DNA of 43,022 nucleotides from an uncultured Prevotella sp. Its GTDB lineage: Bacteria > Bacteroidota > Bacteroidia > Bacteroidales > Bacteroidaceae. The DNA lies in NCBI GenBank assembly GCA_946183415.1, contig CAMHAM010000023.1, forward strand, positions 1-43,022, in the 5' to 3' direction. Positions 27,401 through 35,326 of this stretch are shown piece by piece (positions within the stretch are counted from its first letter, which is position 1; each line of letters starts with the position of its first letter). The notes below the pieces were generated by a model. It saw nothing but the letters and a program-made list of their open reading frames with translations. It was not told where the DNA came from and did no database searches. The position numbers and the translations under genes were made by a program.

Positions 27401-27628
27401 CGTCTGAAGAATGCACAGATTGGTTACACTCTTCCTCAGCACCTCACACGTCACGCTTCTATCCAGCGCCTGCGCGTATATGTTGGTGCAGAGAACCTCT
27501 TCACCATCACAGGTTACGAGGGCTTCGATCCGGAACTTGCTTCTGGTGGCTACACCACACTCGGTGTTGATAAGGGTATTTACCCACAGTCACGTACTAT
27601 CACTGTTGGTGCTAACGTTACATTCTAA
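24434..27628 (+). CDS. susC: SusC/RagA-family TonB-linked outer membrane glycan importer
   Basis: A 1064-residue outer membrane transporter. Signal peptide (cleaved near SWAQ), carboxypeptidase-regulatory-like domain (about 25-105; GTVTDDQGEPIIGASIVEK), then the SusC plug with DVVVIGYGVQKKSVVTAAIS, RIRGIGSVNSSDPLYIVDG and AASAAIYGSRAANGVVLVTT, all family signatures, and a 22-strand-type barrel ending TITVGANVTF. It imports oligosaccharides captured by the SusD lid, energised by TonB. It is the first gene of a locus with GH16, GH5 and GH3 enzymes, so beta-glucan oligosaccharides are the likely cargo (inference). Confidence 0.96.
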   Translation: MKKSRLMTMLLALMVSMASWAQEFSGIQGTVTDDQGEPIIGASIVEKSNPQNGTITDFDGKFALKVNEGTPIIISYIGYTTREVNARNGMTISLKEDAQTLQDVVVIGYGVQKKSVVTAAISKVNGDDLNLMKPSRIEDALKGKVSGVQITQSSGQPNSDSKVRIRGIGSVNSSDPLYIVDGMQVGGGINYLNPTDIESVEILKDAASAAIYGSRAANGVVLVTTKSGKSGKTNVNYDFSFGWQNPWKKKAVLNAKEYMTIMNEAQVNDGNAPRYSADFIHNYNGPDTDWQDETFNYNAPVQQHQLSINGGNDKMTYFLSVGYFKQEGIVGGNYGRSNYERFSARTNSTYTVFEATDRNFLNKLKVGVNIGYTRDTSTGIETNSEYGSILGSAISFSPLVAPYATAEEGAQILTEHPNAVTKDGRVFSLPPAGFQELTNPLAQLNRPNAGKNNSDKIVGSFYAELDILPGLKFRTSYGIDLAFWGYDGYGYEDFLGTMTHTDQSWVQSEMNRGLRWQTENYFTYNKTFGEAHNLSIVLGQSASRYESRNIGGRDSQLFDHNPIHAHIDSAIAPETESSLWGGNGGVTHTSLASYFGRIDYNFAERYMVQFTMRRDGSSHFGPNHKWGTFPSFSLGWNVWNEPYMQKAKPSWWDVLKLRFSWGQNGNEAIPDFTYRALMNGGQNYYFGGSYNVNPDPTQPGVEAGKMVYGTSPARAANPDIKWETSTQTDIGVDMRFFSSRLNFGFDYYFKKTTDMLFELNVPTYIGQSKPYGNLGTMENWGLEFELGWKDSIKDFSYWFSANASYAKNKLVELGNASGEQNYESAGASGVGDYVHAKNGEVWPYFYGYKTNGLFQNQQEVDSYVNAQGEKLQPSAQPGDVRFVDFNGDGRITDEDRTKIGKGMPDWTFGFSLGAEWKGFDLSMAWQGTIGNDVFDFAQRGDVPAMNRPSWIMDRWHGEGTSNSIPRMTSANPNGNWKSSDIYIHNGSYLRLKNAQIGYTLPQHLTRHASIQRLRVYVGAENLFTITGYEGFDPELASGGYTTLGVDKGIYPQSRTITVGANVTF

Positions 27629-27648
27629 TCACAAAAATATATACGACA

Positions 27649-29241
27649 ATGAAAAATCTTAAATTATATATCGCAGTAGCGGTCTTGTCATCAGGCATGG
27701 TGCTCACATCGTGTGGCGACTCTTTCCTGGAGCCTGAACCTACTACACAGGGTGCTTCCGGAGCTGCCGGTGACCCTCTGAACATTAATTCTGGTCTGGC
27801 TGCCTCTTACCAGATTCTGATGTTTGACTCATACGCCAATGGCTCTTACGAGTCGTCTGCCTACATAGGTGACATCCAGTCGGATGATATCTGGAAGGGT
27901 GGTGGTGACGCCAACGACGGTATGAATGGTATGAACCTGGCTGTATCCATGTTCAATACCAGTGGTAACTTGACACTGAGCGGTACTTGGAACATCTATA
28001 CTTCTGGTATTACTCGTGTGAACAGTGCACTCGGACTGGTGGAAACAGCCACTACCGATAACCCCGCAGAGGTTGCTCTGATTAAGAAGTACAAGGCTGA
28101 GGGACTCTTCCTTCGCGCCTACTATCTCTATATGCTTTGGCGCAGCTTTGGCGCTGTACCTTTCCAGGAGACACTTTTCGAGCCTCCCTATGTATGCCGT
28201 CAGCTCTCTCCCGATGAGGTTTATGCTCAGATCATTAAGGATGTAGATGGTTCTATCGAGAATTTCACTGATGCTGAGATGAATACCAATGATGGTGTTA
28301 ATAATGGTCGCGCCAGTCTGGCTGCAGCCTATATGCTGAAGGCACGTGTCGTGATGTACCAGAAAGATCAGGCCAAGTACCAGGAAGCTGCCAAGGGCCT
28401 GGCTGCCATCATCAAGAGTGGCAAGTTCTCTCTGATGCCCGATTATGAGGCTATGTGGCTGCAGCCTAATGAGTTCTGCAGTGAGTCAATCTTTGAGGCA
28501 AACCTCTTGCCACTTACTAAGGACTGGGGTACATCATGGAATAGTGGTGGTACCAACCTGCCCTCATACATCTCTCCCAACGGTCTGGGTGGTGATGCAG
28601 GATTTGAAGGTGGATGGGGATTCGGTCCCGTACGTCCTGAGGCTTATGACATGTTTGAGAATGGCGACCAGCGCCGTGATGCATCAATCCGCGACCTCCG
28701 TGGTGATGGTACCGGTGGTAATGTTGGCGACAAGAACACCACCGCATGGGGTGCCAGCTACGTGCTGCGCTTCCAGGATACCGGCCTCTGGCTGGGCAAG
28801 TATGCAGCCCGCACAAGCTATCACAAGCCCACTGGTACTGGCGACTTGAACTGGTGCAACAACCTCCGCATCTTCCGCTATGCTGAGACACTGCTTGCCT
28901 ATGCTGAGCTGACACTTACCACGGGTGATGTGGATGGCGTGAGTGGTACAGACTGCCTGAATCAGGTGCGCGATCGTGCATTTGGCGATCAGGACCATCG
29001 TGTACCTCTGACATTGGAGAATATCCAGAAGGAGAATCACCTGGAGTTCGTAGGTGAGGGACACCGTTACTATGATGTCGTACGCTGGGGTATCACCAAT
29101 GTACTGCACGTTGACAATGTTCCTGGTTTGAATACCTCTCGCGACTGGACTGAAACAGATAAGTACGTTGCGATTCCACAGGCAGAAATCGATGCCACTA
29201 AGGGTACTGAGTTCGAACTGAAGCAGAATCCTGGTTATTAA
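27649..29241 (+). CDS. susD: SusD/RagB-family glycan-binding lipoprotein
   Basis: A 530-residue surface lipoprotein with lipobox LTSC (Cys22), followed by GDSFLEPEP. The N-terminal TPR-like SusD region includes INSGLAASYQILMFDSY and the KKYKAEGLFLRAYYLYML helix that is a hallmark of the family; the C-terminal segment ENHLEFVGEGHRYYDVVRWG followed by AIPQAEIDATKG and a final NPGY is equally typical. It forms the lid on SusC and binds glycan at the cell surface. It begins 20 bp after susC. Confidence 0.96.
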   Translation: MKNLKLYIAVAVLSSGMVLTSCGDSFLEPEPTTQGASGAAGDPLNINSGLAASYQILMFDSYANGSYESSAYIGDIQSDDIWKGGGDANDGMNGMNLAVSMFNTSGNLTLSGTWNIYTSGITRVNSALGLVETATTDNPAEVALIKKYKAEGLFLRAYYLYMLWRSFGAVPFQETLFEPPYVCRQLSPDEVYAQIIKDVDGSIENFTDAEMNTNDGVNNGRASLAAAYMLKARVVMYQKDQAKYQEAAKGLAAIIKSGKFSLMPDYEAMWLQPNEFCSESIFEANLLPLTKDWGTSWNSGGTNLPSYISPNGLGGDAGFEGGWGFGPVRPEAYDMFENGDQRRDASIRDLRGDGTGGNVGDKNTTAWGASYVLRFQDTGLWLGKYAARTSYHKPTGTGDLNWCNNLRIFRYAETLLAYAELTLTTGDVDGVSGTDCLNQVRDRAFGDQDHRVPLTLENIQKENHLEFVGEGHRYYDVVRWGITNVLHVDNVPGLNTSRDWTETDKYVAIPQAEIDATKGTEFELKQNPGY

Positions 29242-29265
29242 TCCATTAACAGATAAAAAAGCAAG

Positions 29266-30639
29266 ATGATTATGAAAAAGATATTATTCAGTGTCATTGC
29301 GGCTGGCATGTTCGCTTTTGGGCTTACATCATGCAACCCAGTGGATAGCGATGACCACAGCTTAGGCGGTTCTCCCGTCAACACTTCAGCACTCTCTATC
29401 AGTGCTAATGTCTCTGCCGACGAGACTGGACAGAACAATGTGGTGACCGTTACTAACAGTTCTCAGGCTCAGAGTGGCGTGCGCTATTACATCAGCCTCG
29501 ACGGAAAGTCGCTTATTGAGACAGCTGCAGGCAACTCTATCACCCAGATCGTCAAGAAGAAGGGTGATTACACCGCTCAGCTCTATGCCTTCTCTGCTTG
29601 CGATCAGCAGATGATTACCACTTCTTACTCTATCGCAGAGAACTGGAAGGATCCTGATGCTGCTGATGAACCCGAGGGATGGATGGGCTTCACGGCAGGT
29701 ACCAACCTGCTGGCAGACTGGCAGCCTGACTATAATCATTGGTTCTCACCCTCTGACTGGTCAGGTGGCTTGAATCCCAATATCGAAGGAAACCTGACTG
29801 ATGGTCTCAACTTTACCATCCCTGCAGGCACTGGTGGTGACCAGTGGCAGGCTCAGGTTCACATCGAGCACAACGGTCCTGCTCTGAGTGCTGGTAAGAA
29901 CTATGATTTCTCAATCGTGATTATCAGTCCTGTTGGAGGTGTCAAGGCTACTGTGAAGCCTCAGATGGAAGGTGATGACAACACATTCTTCACTGATGCT
30001 CAGTATCCTCTCCATGAAGGTCTTAATACAATCGCTCTGAGCAATAAGGCTGGTTTCGATGGTCCTTTCAAGATTGCCCTCGACTTTGCTGGCGCACCTG
30101 CTGGGGCTGAGTTTACCGTTAAGCGTGCATATCTGACAGAGCACGATGATGCCAATATCGCACCATTCGACTATAACGACAGCAAGAACCTGCTGAAGGA
30201 TCAGCCCTTCGGAGCTGACTTCCGCTTCTGGTTTGCTGATGGTGGATGGGGTCAGATTGCAGATCCTGAGCACGAAGGCGACTCTCCAGCCATGTTCTCA
30301 CTCACTATCCCCAGTGGTATGGGTGGCGACCAGTGGCAGGGTCAGGTACATATCCCATTCGACAATGTGAAACTGAGTGCAGGCAAGAAGTACAACTTCT
30401 CAATCGTGGTATTGGCTGACAATAATGTTCCTGGCCTTACCGTGAAGCCTCAGGACGATGCCGACGACAACACATTCCTCTCTGCTGATCGTCACGCTGT
30501 GGCTGCAAACGTTCCTACAGCTATCGTCTTCACAGATCGTAATGGCTTCGATGGCAAGTTCCGCCTCTGCCTCGACTTCGGTGGTACACCTGCTGGTACA
30601 CATGTCAATATCATCGGGATGTATCTCGCAGAACAGTAA
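29266..30639 (+). CDS. Surface glycan-binding lipoprotein with duplicated C-terminal modules
   Basis: A 457-residue lipoprotein in the SusE/SGBP-B position. Lipobox LTSC is followed by NPVDSDDHS, acidic as in surface-exported lipoproteins. A PKD/Ig-like domain lies at about 45-130. Two homologous beta-sandwich modules follow at about 145-295 and 305-457; compare TIPAGTGGDQWQAQVHI with TIPSGMGGDQWQGQVHI, LSAGKNYDFSIV with LSAGKKYNFSIV, and VKPQ-x-x-x-DDNTF in both. The pattern resembles CBM4/9-type carbohydrate-binding modules. The likely role is to hold polysaccharide at the surface for the GH16 and GH5 enzymes. Two ATGs are possible (29266, 29272); the second starts the signal peptide MKKILFS. 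Confidence 0.85.
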   Translation: MIMKKILFSVIAAGMFAFGLTSCNPVDSDDHSLGGSPVNTSALSISANVSADETGQNNVVTVTNSSQAQSGVRYYISLDGKSLIETAAGNSITQIVKKKGDYTAQLYAFSACDQQMITTSYSIAENWKDPDAADEPEGWMGFTAGTNLLADWQPDYNHWFSPSDWSGGLNPNIEGNLTDGLNFTIPAGTGGDQWQAQVHIEHNGPALSAGKNYDFSIVIISPVGGVKATVKPQMEGDDNTFFTDAQYPLHEGLNTIALSNKAGFDGPFKIALDFAGAPAGAEFTVKRAYLTEHDDANIAPFDYNDSKNLLKDQPFGADFRFWFADGGWGQIADPEHEGDSPAMFSLTIPSGMGGDQWQGQVHIPFDNVKLSAGKKYNFSIVVLADNNVPGLTVKPQDDADDNTFLSADRHAVAANVPTAIVFTDRNGFDGKFRLCLDFGGTPAGTHVNIIGMYLAEQ

Positions 30640-30653
30640 ACAATGATTATAGG

Positions 30654-30688
30654 GTGAGCACCCTTGCTTGTGGTGCTCACTCACCTTT
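30654..30688 (+). terminator. Intercistronic hairpin between glycan-binding protein and GH16 genes
   Basis: GTGAGCACC (30654-30662) and GGTGCTCAC (30672-30680) form a perfect 9-bp stem with a 9-base loop, followed by TCACCTTTTAT. The T-run is short, so it may act as a partial terminator or an mRNA-stabilising hairpin that lowers enzyme gene output relative to susCD. Confidence 0.6.
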
Positions 30689-30706
30689 TATACAAAGTTA
30701 ATTAAT

Positions 30707-31678
30707 ATGCTTAGGTTTTTTCTCACATCAGGGTGCTTGGCAGTCATGCTTCAGCTTGCAGCTCAGACGAGCGCTCCCTTGACCCCAACTCACGAGCCGT
30801 CTGGATTCGTGCCTGAAGGCTATGTGCTTGATTGGAGCGACGAGTTTGATAGCGGGACTACGCTGAACAGCGACGACTGGACTCACGAGATGAAGAGCAA
30901 GGGCTGGGTGAACAACGAATTGCAATATTATGTCAATCACGCAACCCCAGGAGGCAACCTTGTGACTGAGGTGAAGGATGATGCACTGATCATTCGCTGT
31001 ATCAAGGAGGGCAATAAGGTATTCTCTGGTCGTGTCTATGCCAAAGTCAAGAGAGGCTGGACCTATGGCTACATCGAAGGACGTATCAAACTGCCGAAAG
31101 GAAAGGGCACATGGCCAGCTTTCTGGATGATGCCTGTAAACTTTAGGTCGTGGCCTGCTGATGGCGAGATTGACATTATGGAGGAAGTGGGCTATCATCC
31201 CAACTACGTTTCGTCGAGTCTTCATGCCATTGCGCATGTTCATTCAAATGGCACTCAGGTAACCCACGAGATGCTCTGCGAGGGAGCAGAAGACGACTAT
31301 CACATCTATGGTATCGAATGGACGGCAGAGAAAATCACAACCTATGTCGACGGCAAGTTGCAGCTCGAGTATGCTAATCGTGGCTTAGGTCGTGATGACT
31401 GGCCCTACGACGATCCTTTCTACATCATCCTCAATCTTGCCTGGGGTGGCGACTGGGGTGGAGCAAAGGGCGTCGATGAGAGTGCGCTGCCTGCAGAGAT
31501 GCTGGTGGATTATGTCCGGGTATATCAGAAGTCTGGTTCTACAGGACTCAGCACGCCTGCACCTGTTGCTGCCGCTAAAGCTGATGACGGTTACTATGAT
31601 TTAAGTGGACGACTGATTCCCAAGCCCGTACAGCGTGGTGCCTATATTCATAATCATAAAATATACCTACAGCGATGA
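30707..31678 (+). CDS. GH16 endo-beta-glucanase (laminarinase/lichenase type)
   Basis: A 323-residue secreted glycoside hydrolase of family 16. After a signal peptide (cleaved near LAAQ), the beta-jelly-roll contains WSDEFDSG, the substrate-cleft stretch GTWPAFWMMP, and the catalytic motif GEIDIMEEVG with nucleophile Glu154, assisting Asp156 and acid/base Glu159; the extra Met (beta-bulge form) is usual for laminarinase-type enzymes. The end of the domain is LVDYVRVYQ. The last about 30 residues (DGYYDLSGRLIPKPVQRGAY and a basic end) look like the short sorting tail seen on many Prevotella secreted proteins, suggesting type IX secretion. The ATG at 30707 starts the signal peptide. GH5 overlaps by 4 bp. 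Confidence 0.92.
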   Translation: MLRFFLTSGCLAVMLQLAAQTSAPLTPTHEPSGFVPEGYVLDWSDEFDSGTTLNSDDWTHEMKSKGWVNNELQYYVNHATPGGNLVTEVKDDALIIRCIKEGNKVFSGRVYAKVKRGWTYGYIEGRIKLPKGKGTWPAFWMMPVNFRSWPADGEIDIMEEVGYHPNYVSSSLHAIAHVHSNGTQVTHEMLCEGAEDDYHIYGIEWTAEKITTYVDGKLQLEYANRGLGRDDWPYDDPFYIILNLAWGGDWGGAKGVDESALPAEMLVDYVRVYQKSGSTGLSTPAPVAAAKADDGYYDLSGRLIPKPVQRGAYIHNHKIYLQR

Positions 31679-32904
31679 GAAATTGTATCTTATCCTTAAC
31701 CATATTTCTGTTGGCAGCCTGTACCGGCAGCTCCGAGCCGGTGCCTTCAGGCTTTGTCACCCTACAAGGTGCTGACCTTATTCAGCCTAATGGTGAAAAA
31801 TTGTTTATTCAGGGAACGAACCTCGGTAACTGGCTGAACCCCGAGGGCTACATGTTCGGCTTTGGTCGCACGAACTCGGCTTGGATGATCGACCTGCTCT
31901 TCAAGGAAGCTGTGGGTCCTGAGGCTACAGCCGAGTTCTGGCGACTGTTCAAGGATAACTATGTCACTCGTGCCGATATCGATTTTATTGCTTCACAGGG
32001 AGCAAACACCATCCGTCTGCCTTTCAATTACAAACTCTTCACTGACGAGGACTATATGGGACAGACAGGTGCGAAAGACGGTTATGAGCGCATTGATAGT
32101 GTCGTTAGCTGGTGTCGCGCCAACAATCTTTTTCTCATTCTCGATATGCACGACTGCCCAGGTGGACAGACGGGTGATAATATCGATGATAGCTACGGCT
32201 ATCCTTGGATCTATGAGAGTGAATCCTCACAACAGCAGTTCTGCCAGATATGGCGTGAAATAGCTGATCGCTATAAGAACGAGACTACCATTCTCGGCTA
32301 TGAACTGATGAACGAGCCCATTGCCCATTATTTCGAGAACAAGAATTCGCTTTACCAGATGCTGCAGCCTCTCTATAAGCGTTGCGTGAAGAGCATCCGC
32401 GAGGTCGATCAAAACCATATCATCCTTTTGGGCGGTGCCCATTGGAACAGTTTCTTCTGGATGCTCGACGATGCCAGCTACGACGACAAGCTGATGTACA
32501 CTTGTCATCGCTATGGCGGTCCAGCCACCAAGGAGGCTATTACTCATTACGTCAATTTCCGCGACTCCATCAATCGTCCTATGTATATGGGAGAGTTCGG
32601 ACATAACACGATGGAGTGGCAGAGCGATTTCGTCAAGGTGCTGAAGGATGTCAATATCGGCTATACCTTCTGGCCCTATAAGAAAGTCGACAATTCTTGT
32701 ATGGTGGGCATCAAGCGTCCCGAGGGTTGGGACAGCATCGTGGTGAAGTATTCCGAGACCTCACGTAACACGTATCAGGAGTGGCGCGAAGCACGTCCTG
32801 ACCAATCTCTGTTCCGCCAGCTGCTCAAGCAGTTTGCTGAGAACAGCCGCTTTGAAAATTGTACCCCGCAGACGGACTATATCCAGAGCATGGGGTTGAA
32901 ATAA
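31675..32904 (+). CDS. GH5 glycoside hydrolase lipoprotein
   Basis: A 409-residue lipoprotein (lipobox LAAC, Cys16) with a clan-A TIM barrel of family 5. Seen in order: GTNLGNWLNPEGYMFGFG, NTIRLPFNY, LILDMHDCPGGQTGDNIDDS, acid/base Glu214 in LMNEPIAHY, and nucleophile Glu307 in MYMGEFGHN. The GNWL-x-PEG and DMHDCPGGQ segments recall exo-beta-1,3-glucanase-like GH5 members, but the subfamily is not assigned. With GH16 and GH3 neighbours a role in beta-1,3- or mixed-linkage glucan breakdown is likely. Starts inside the GH16 stop (ATGA). Confidence 0.88.
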   Translation: MRNCILSLTIFLLAACTGSSEPVPSGFVTLQGADLIQPNGEKLFIQGTNLGNWLNPEGYMFGFGRTNSAWMIDLLFKEAVGPEATAEFWRLFKDNYVTRADIDFIASQGANTIRLPFNYKLFTDEDYMGQTGAKDGYERIDSVVSWCRANNLFLILDMHDCPGGQTGDNIDDSYGYPWIYESESSQQQFCQIWREIADRYKNETTILGYELMNEPIAHYFENKNSLYQMLQPLYKRCVKSIREVDQNHIILLGGAHWNSFFWMLDDASYDDKLMYTCHRYGGPATKEAITHYVNFRDSINRPMYMGEFGHNTMEWQSDFVKVLKDVNIGYTFWPYKKVDNSCMVGIKRPEGWDSIVVKYSETSRNTYQEWREARPDQSLFRQLLKQFAENSRFENCTPQTDYIQSMGLK

Positions 32905-32929
32905 ATACTCTTATTTTAAGTCATAAGTT

Positions 32930-35161
32930 ATGAAACAAATATTAATGTCTGCCATCCTTTTCAGCGCTTCGGCATCAGCTGAGGCACAAAACTTGCCCGT
33001 ATATCTCGATGAGAGCAAACCTGTAGAGCAGCGTATTGACGACGCCCTGAGTCGCATGACACTCGACGAGAAGATTGCCGTCATACATGCTCAGAGTAAA
33101 TTCAGCAGTCCAGGAGTAAAGCGCTTGGGATTCCCTGATTTCTGGACGGACGACGGCCCTCACGGCGTGCGCCCTGATGTGCTTTGGGACGAGTGGGAGC
33201 AGGCAGGACAGACCAACGATTCCTGTGTGGCTTTCCCTGCGCTCACCTGTTTGGCAGCTACGTGGAATCCCCAGATGGCACGTCTCTATGGCGAGAGTCT
33301 GGGTGAAGAGGCTCTGTATCGTGGAAAAGGTATGATCCTGGGGCCTGGCGTGAACATCTATCGCACCCCTCTCGGAGGCCGCAACTTCGAGTATATGGGC
33401 GAGGATCCTTGGCTGGCTTCGCGCATGGTGGTACCTTATATTCAGGGGCTCCAGTCAAAGGGCGTCGCAGCCTGTGTGAAGCACTACGCTCTGAACAACG
33501 ATGAGGAGTATCGTCATCAGGTGAATGTCGTTATCAGCGACCGTGCGCTCCACGAGATCTATCTGCCAGCTTTCAAGGCAGCAGTCACCGAGGCTGGCAC
33601 ATGGGGCATCATGGGTGCCTACAATCTTTATAAGAACCAACACAATTGCCACAATAATATATTGCTGAACCAGATCCTGAAGCGCGACTGGAAATACGAT
33701 GGTGTAGTCGTTTCTGACTGGGGAGGATGTCACGATACGGAAGAGGCCATCACGAATGGACTCGATCTGGAGTTTGGCTCATGGACTGACGGATTGACGA
33801 TGGGAGCCACAAATGCCTACGACAATTATTTCCTGGCGCTGCCTTATAAGCGACTGATTCAGGATGGCAAGTACTCAACGAAGGAACTCGACGAGAAGGT
33901 GCGCCGCATCTTGCGCTTGTTCTATCGTACGACGATGAAGCGTGAGAAGCCCTTCGGTTTCCTCTGCTCTGAGAGTCACTACGATGCTGCTTTGAAGATT
34001 GCTCAGGAAGGTATCGTGCTGCTGAAGAACGAGCGCAACCTGCTCCCCCTCAGTCTCTCGAAGGGCAAGCGCATCCTTGTGGTAGGCGAGAATGCCATCA
34101 AGATGATGACCGTTGGCGGAGGTTCCTCTTCGCTGAAGGTACAGAAGGAGATCTTGCCTCTCGATGGTCTGGCTGCCCAGTGCGCAAAGTACGGTGTACA
34201 GTGTGATTACGCACGTGGCTATGTCGGCGATACGGTTCAGAGCTATAACGGTGTGACCGTAGGTCGTAGCATCGCTGAGACCCGCAGCTCGGAGGAACTG
34301 CTGGCTGAGGCTGTGGAGAAAGCAAAGGGTGCCGATTATGTGATTGTGTTTGGCGGTCTGAACAAGAGCAACTATCAGGACTGCGAGGGGCACGATCGCC
34401 AGCAGTATGGCTTACCCTATGCTCAGGATCAGCTGATAGAGGCACTTGCAAAGGTCAATAAGAACCTGGTCTATGTGAACATCTCTGGTAATGGCGTAGC
34501 TATGCCTTGGGTGAAAAGCGTACCCGCTATTGTGCAGGGATGGTTCATCGGCTCTGAGGCTGGCGAGGCATTGGCTTCTGTCCTCGTGGGCGATGCCAAT
34601 CCTTCAGGTAAGCTCCCCTTCACGTGGTATCAGCGTCTTGATGATTGTGGCGCCCATGCCCTGAACGCCTTCCCTGGTGTTTGGCGCGACGACTACAAGA
34701 TTATCGACGAAGAGTATAAGGAGGGTATCTTCGTGGGCTATCGCTGGACTGACAAACAGAAGATTCGCCCGCTTTTCGCCTTCGGACATGGACTGAGCTA
34801 TACCACCTTCAAGTTGGGTAAGCTGGTGGCTGATAAGAAGCAGCTGACTGCTGGTGGTCAGATTTCCTTTACCGTCAGCGTCACCAATACGGGTAGTCGT
34901 GCTGGTAGCGAGACCGTTCAACTCTACATCAGCGATAAGCAGTGCTCTGTAGAGCGTCCTGTAAAGGAGCTGAAGGCTTTCCAGAAAGTCTTCCTCCAGC
35001 CAGGCGAGAGTCAGGATGTCACGTTGACAATTGGTTGCGACGCCCTCAGCTTCTACAACGAGGCTAAGGGTCAGTGGACGGCAGAGCCAGGTATCTTCGA
35101 GGCTCTGGTGGGAACGGCCTCCGACAATCTGACGGGTAAGATTTCTTTCGAATTGCAATAG
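32930..35161 (+). CDS. GH3 beta-glucosidase
   Basis: A 743-residue family 3 enzyme that releases glucose from beta-gluco-oligosaccharides, probably in the periplasm. Signal peptide (cleaved near AEAQ), N-terminal TIM barrel with GPGVNIYRTPLGGRNFEYMG, the substrate-binding Lys184-His185 in CVKHYALNN, and nucleophile Asp263 in VVVSDWGG. The second alpha/beta domain has GIVLLKNERNLLPL and VVGENA; the fibronectin-III-like C-terminal domain includes FGHGLSYTTF and VTNTGSRAGSETVQLY. Length and order are standard. It lies 25 bp after GH5 and ends 67 bp before a good terminator. Confidence 0.95.
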   Translation: MKQILMSAILFSASASAEAQNLPVYLDESKPVEQRIDDALSRMTLDEKIAVIHAQSKFSSPGVKRLGFPDFWTDDGPHGVRPDVLWDEWEQAGQTNDSCVAFPALTCLAATWNPQMARLYGESLGEEALYRGKGMILGPGVNIYRTPLGGRNFEYMGEDPWLASRMVVPYIQGLQSKGVAACVKHYALNNDEEYRHQVNVVISDRALHEIYLPAFKAAVTEAGTWGIMGAYNLYKNQHNCHNNILLNQILKRDWKYDGVVVSDWGGCHDTEEAITNGLDLEFGSWTDGLTMGATNAYDNYFLALPYKRLIQDGKYSTKELDEKVRRILRLFYRTTMKREKPFGFLCSESHYDAALKIAQEGIVLLKNERNLLPLSLSKGKRILVVGENAIKMMTVGGGSSSLKVQKEILPLDGLAAQCAKYGVQCDYARGYVGDTVQSYNGVTVGRSIAETRSSEELLAEAVEKAKGADYVIVFGGLNKSNYQDCEGHDRQQYGLPYAQDQLIEALAKVNKNLVYVNISGNGVAMPWVKSVPAIVQGWFIGSEAGEALASVLVGDANPSGKLPFTWYQRLDDCGAHALNAFPGVWRDDYKIIDEEYKEGIFVGYRWTDKQKIRPLFAFGHGLSYTTFKLGKLVADKKQLTAGGQISFTVSVTNTGSRAGSETVQLYISDKQCSVERPVKELKAFQKVFLQPGESQDVTLTIGCDALSFYNEAKGQWTAEPGIFEALVGTASDNLTGKISFELQ

Positions 35162-35228
35162 TTTTCTATATAGTTATGAGTAATTTTAGTTAGTAGTTGT
35201 AGTTAGTAAAAAGTTGTTACCTTTCGAA

Positions 35229-35258
35229 GGGCGAGTACGCGATGTATTCGTCCTTTTT
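35229..35258 (+). terminator. Intrinsic terminator at the end of the GH3 operon
   Basis: GGGCGAGTAC (35229-35238) and GTATTCGTCC (35244-35253) form a 10-bp RNA stem with two G-U pairs and a 5-base loop, directly followed by TTTTTC. It separates the enzyme operon from the regulator gene. Confidence 0.8.
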
Positions 35259-35276
35259 CATTTTTATGTATTATTA

Positions 35277-35308
35277 TTTGGTTCGTATCATTATTTTGCT
35301 TATCTTTG
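35277..35308 (+). promoter_or_regulatory. Promoter of the SusR-like regulator gene
   Basis: TTTG at 35277-35280 and TATCTTTG at 35301-35308, with 20 bases between them, is the best full match to the Bacteroidota -33/-7 pair in this window. It gives the regulator its own expression, independent of the induced operon. Confidence 0.75.
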
Positions 35309-35326
35309 CACCGAAACTAGCTTTTT

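Noticed and set aside
28517..29109. Minus-strand frames opposite susD
   Set aside because: Antisense shadows of a clear SusD gene, with no start context or family features.
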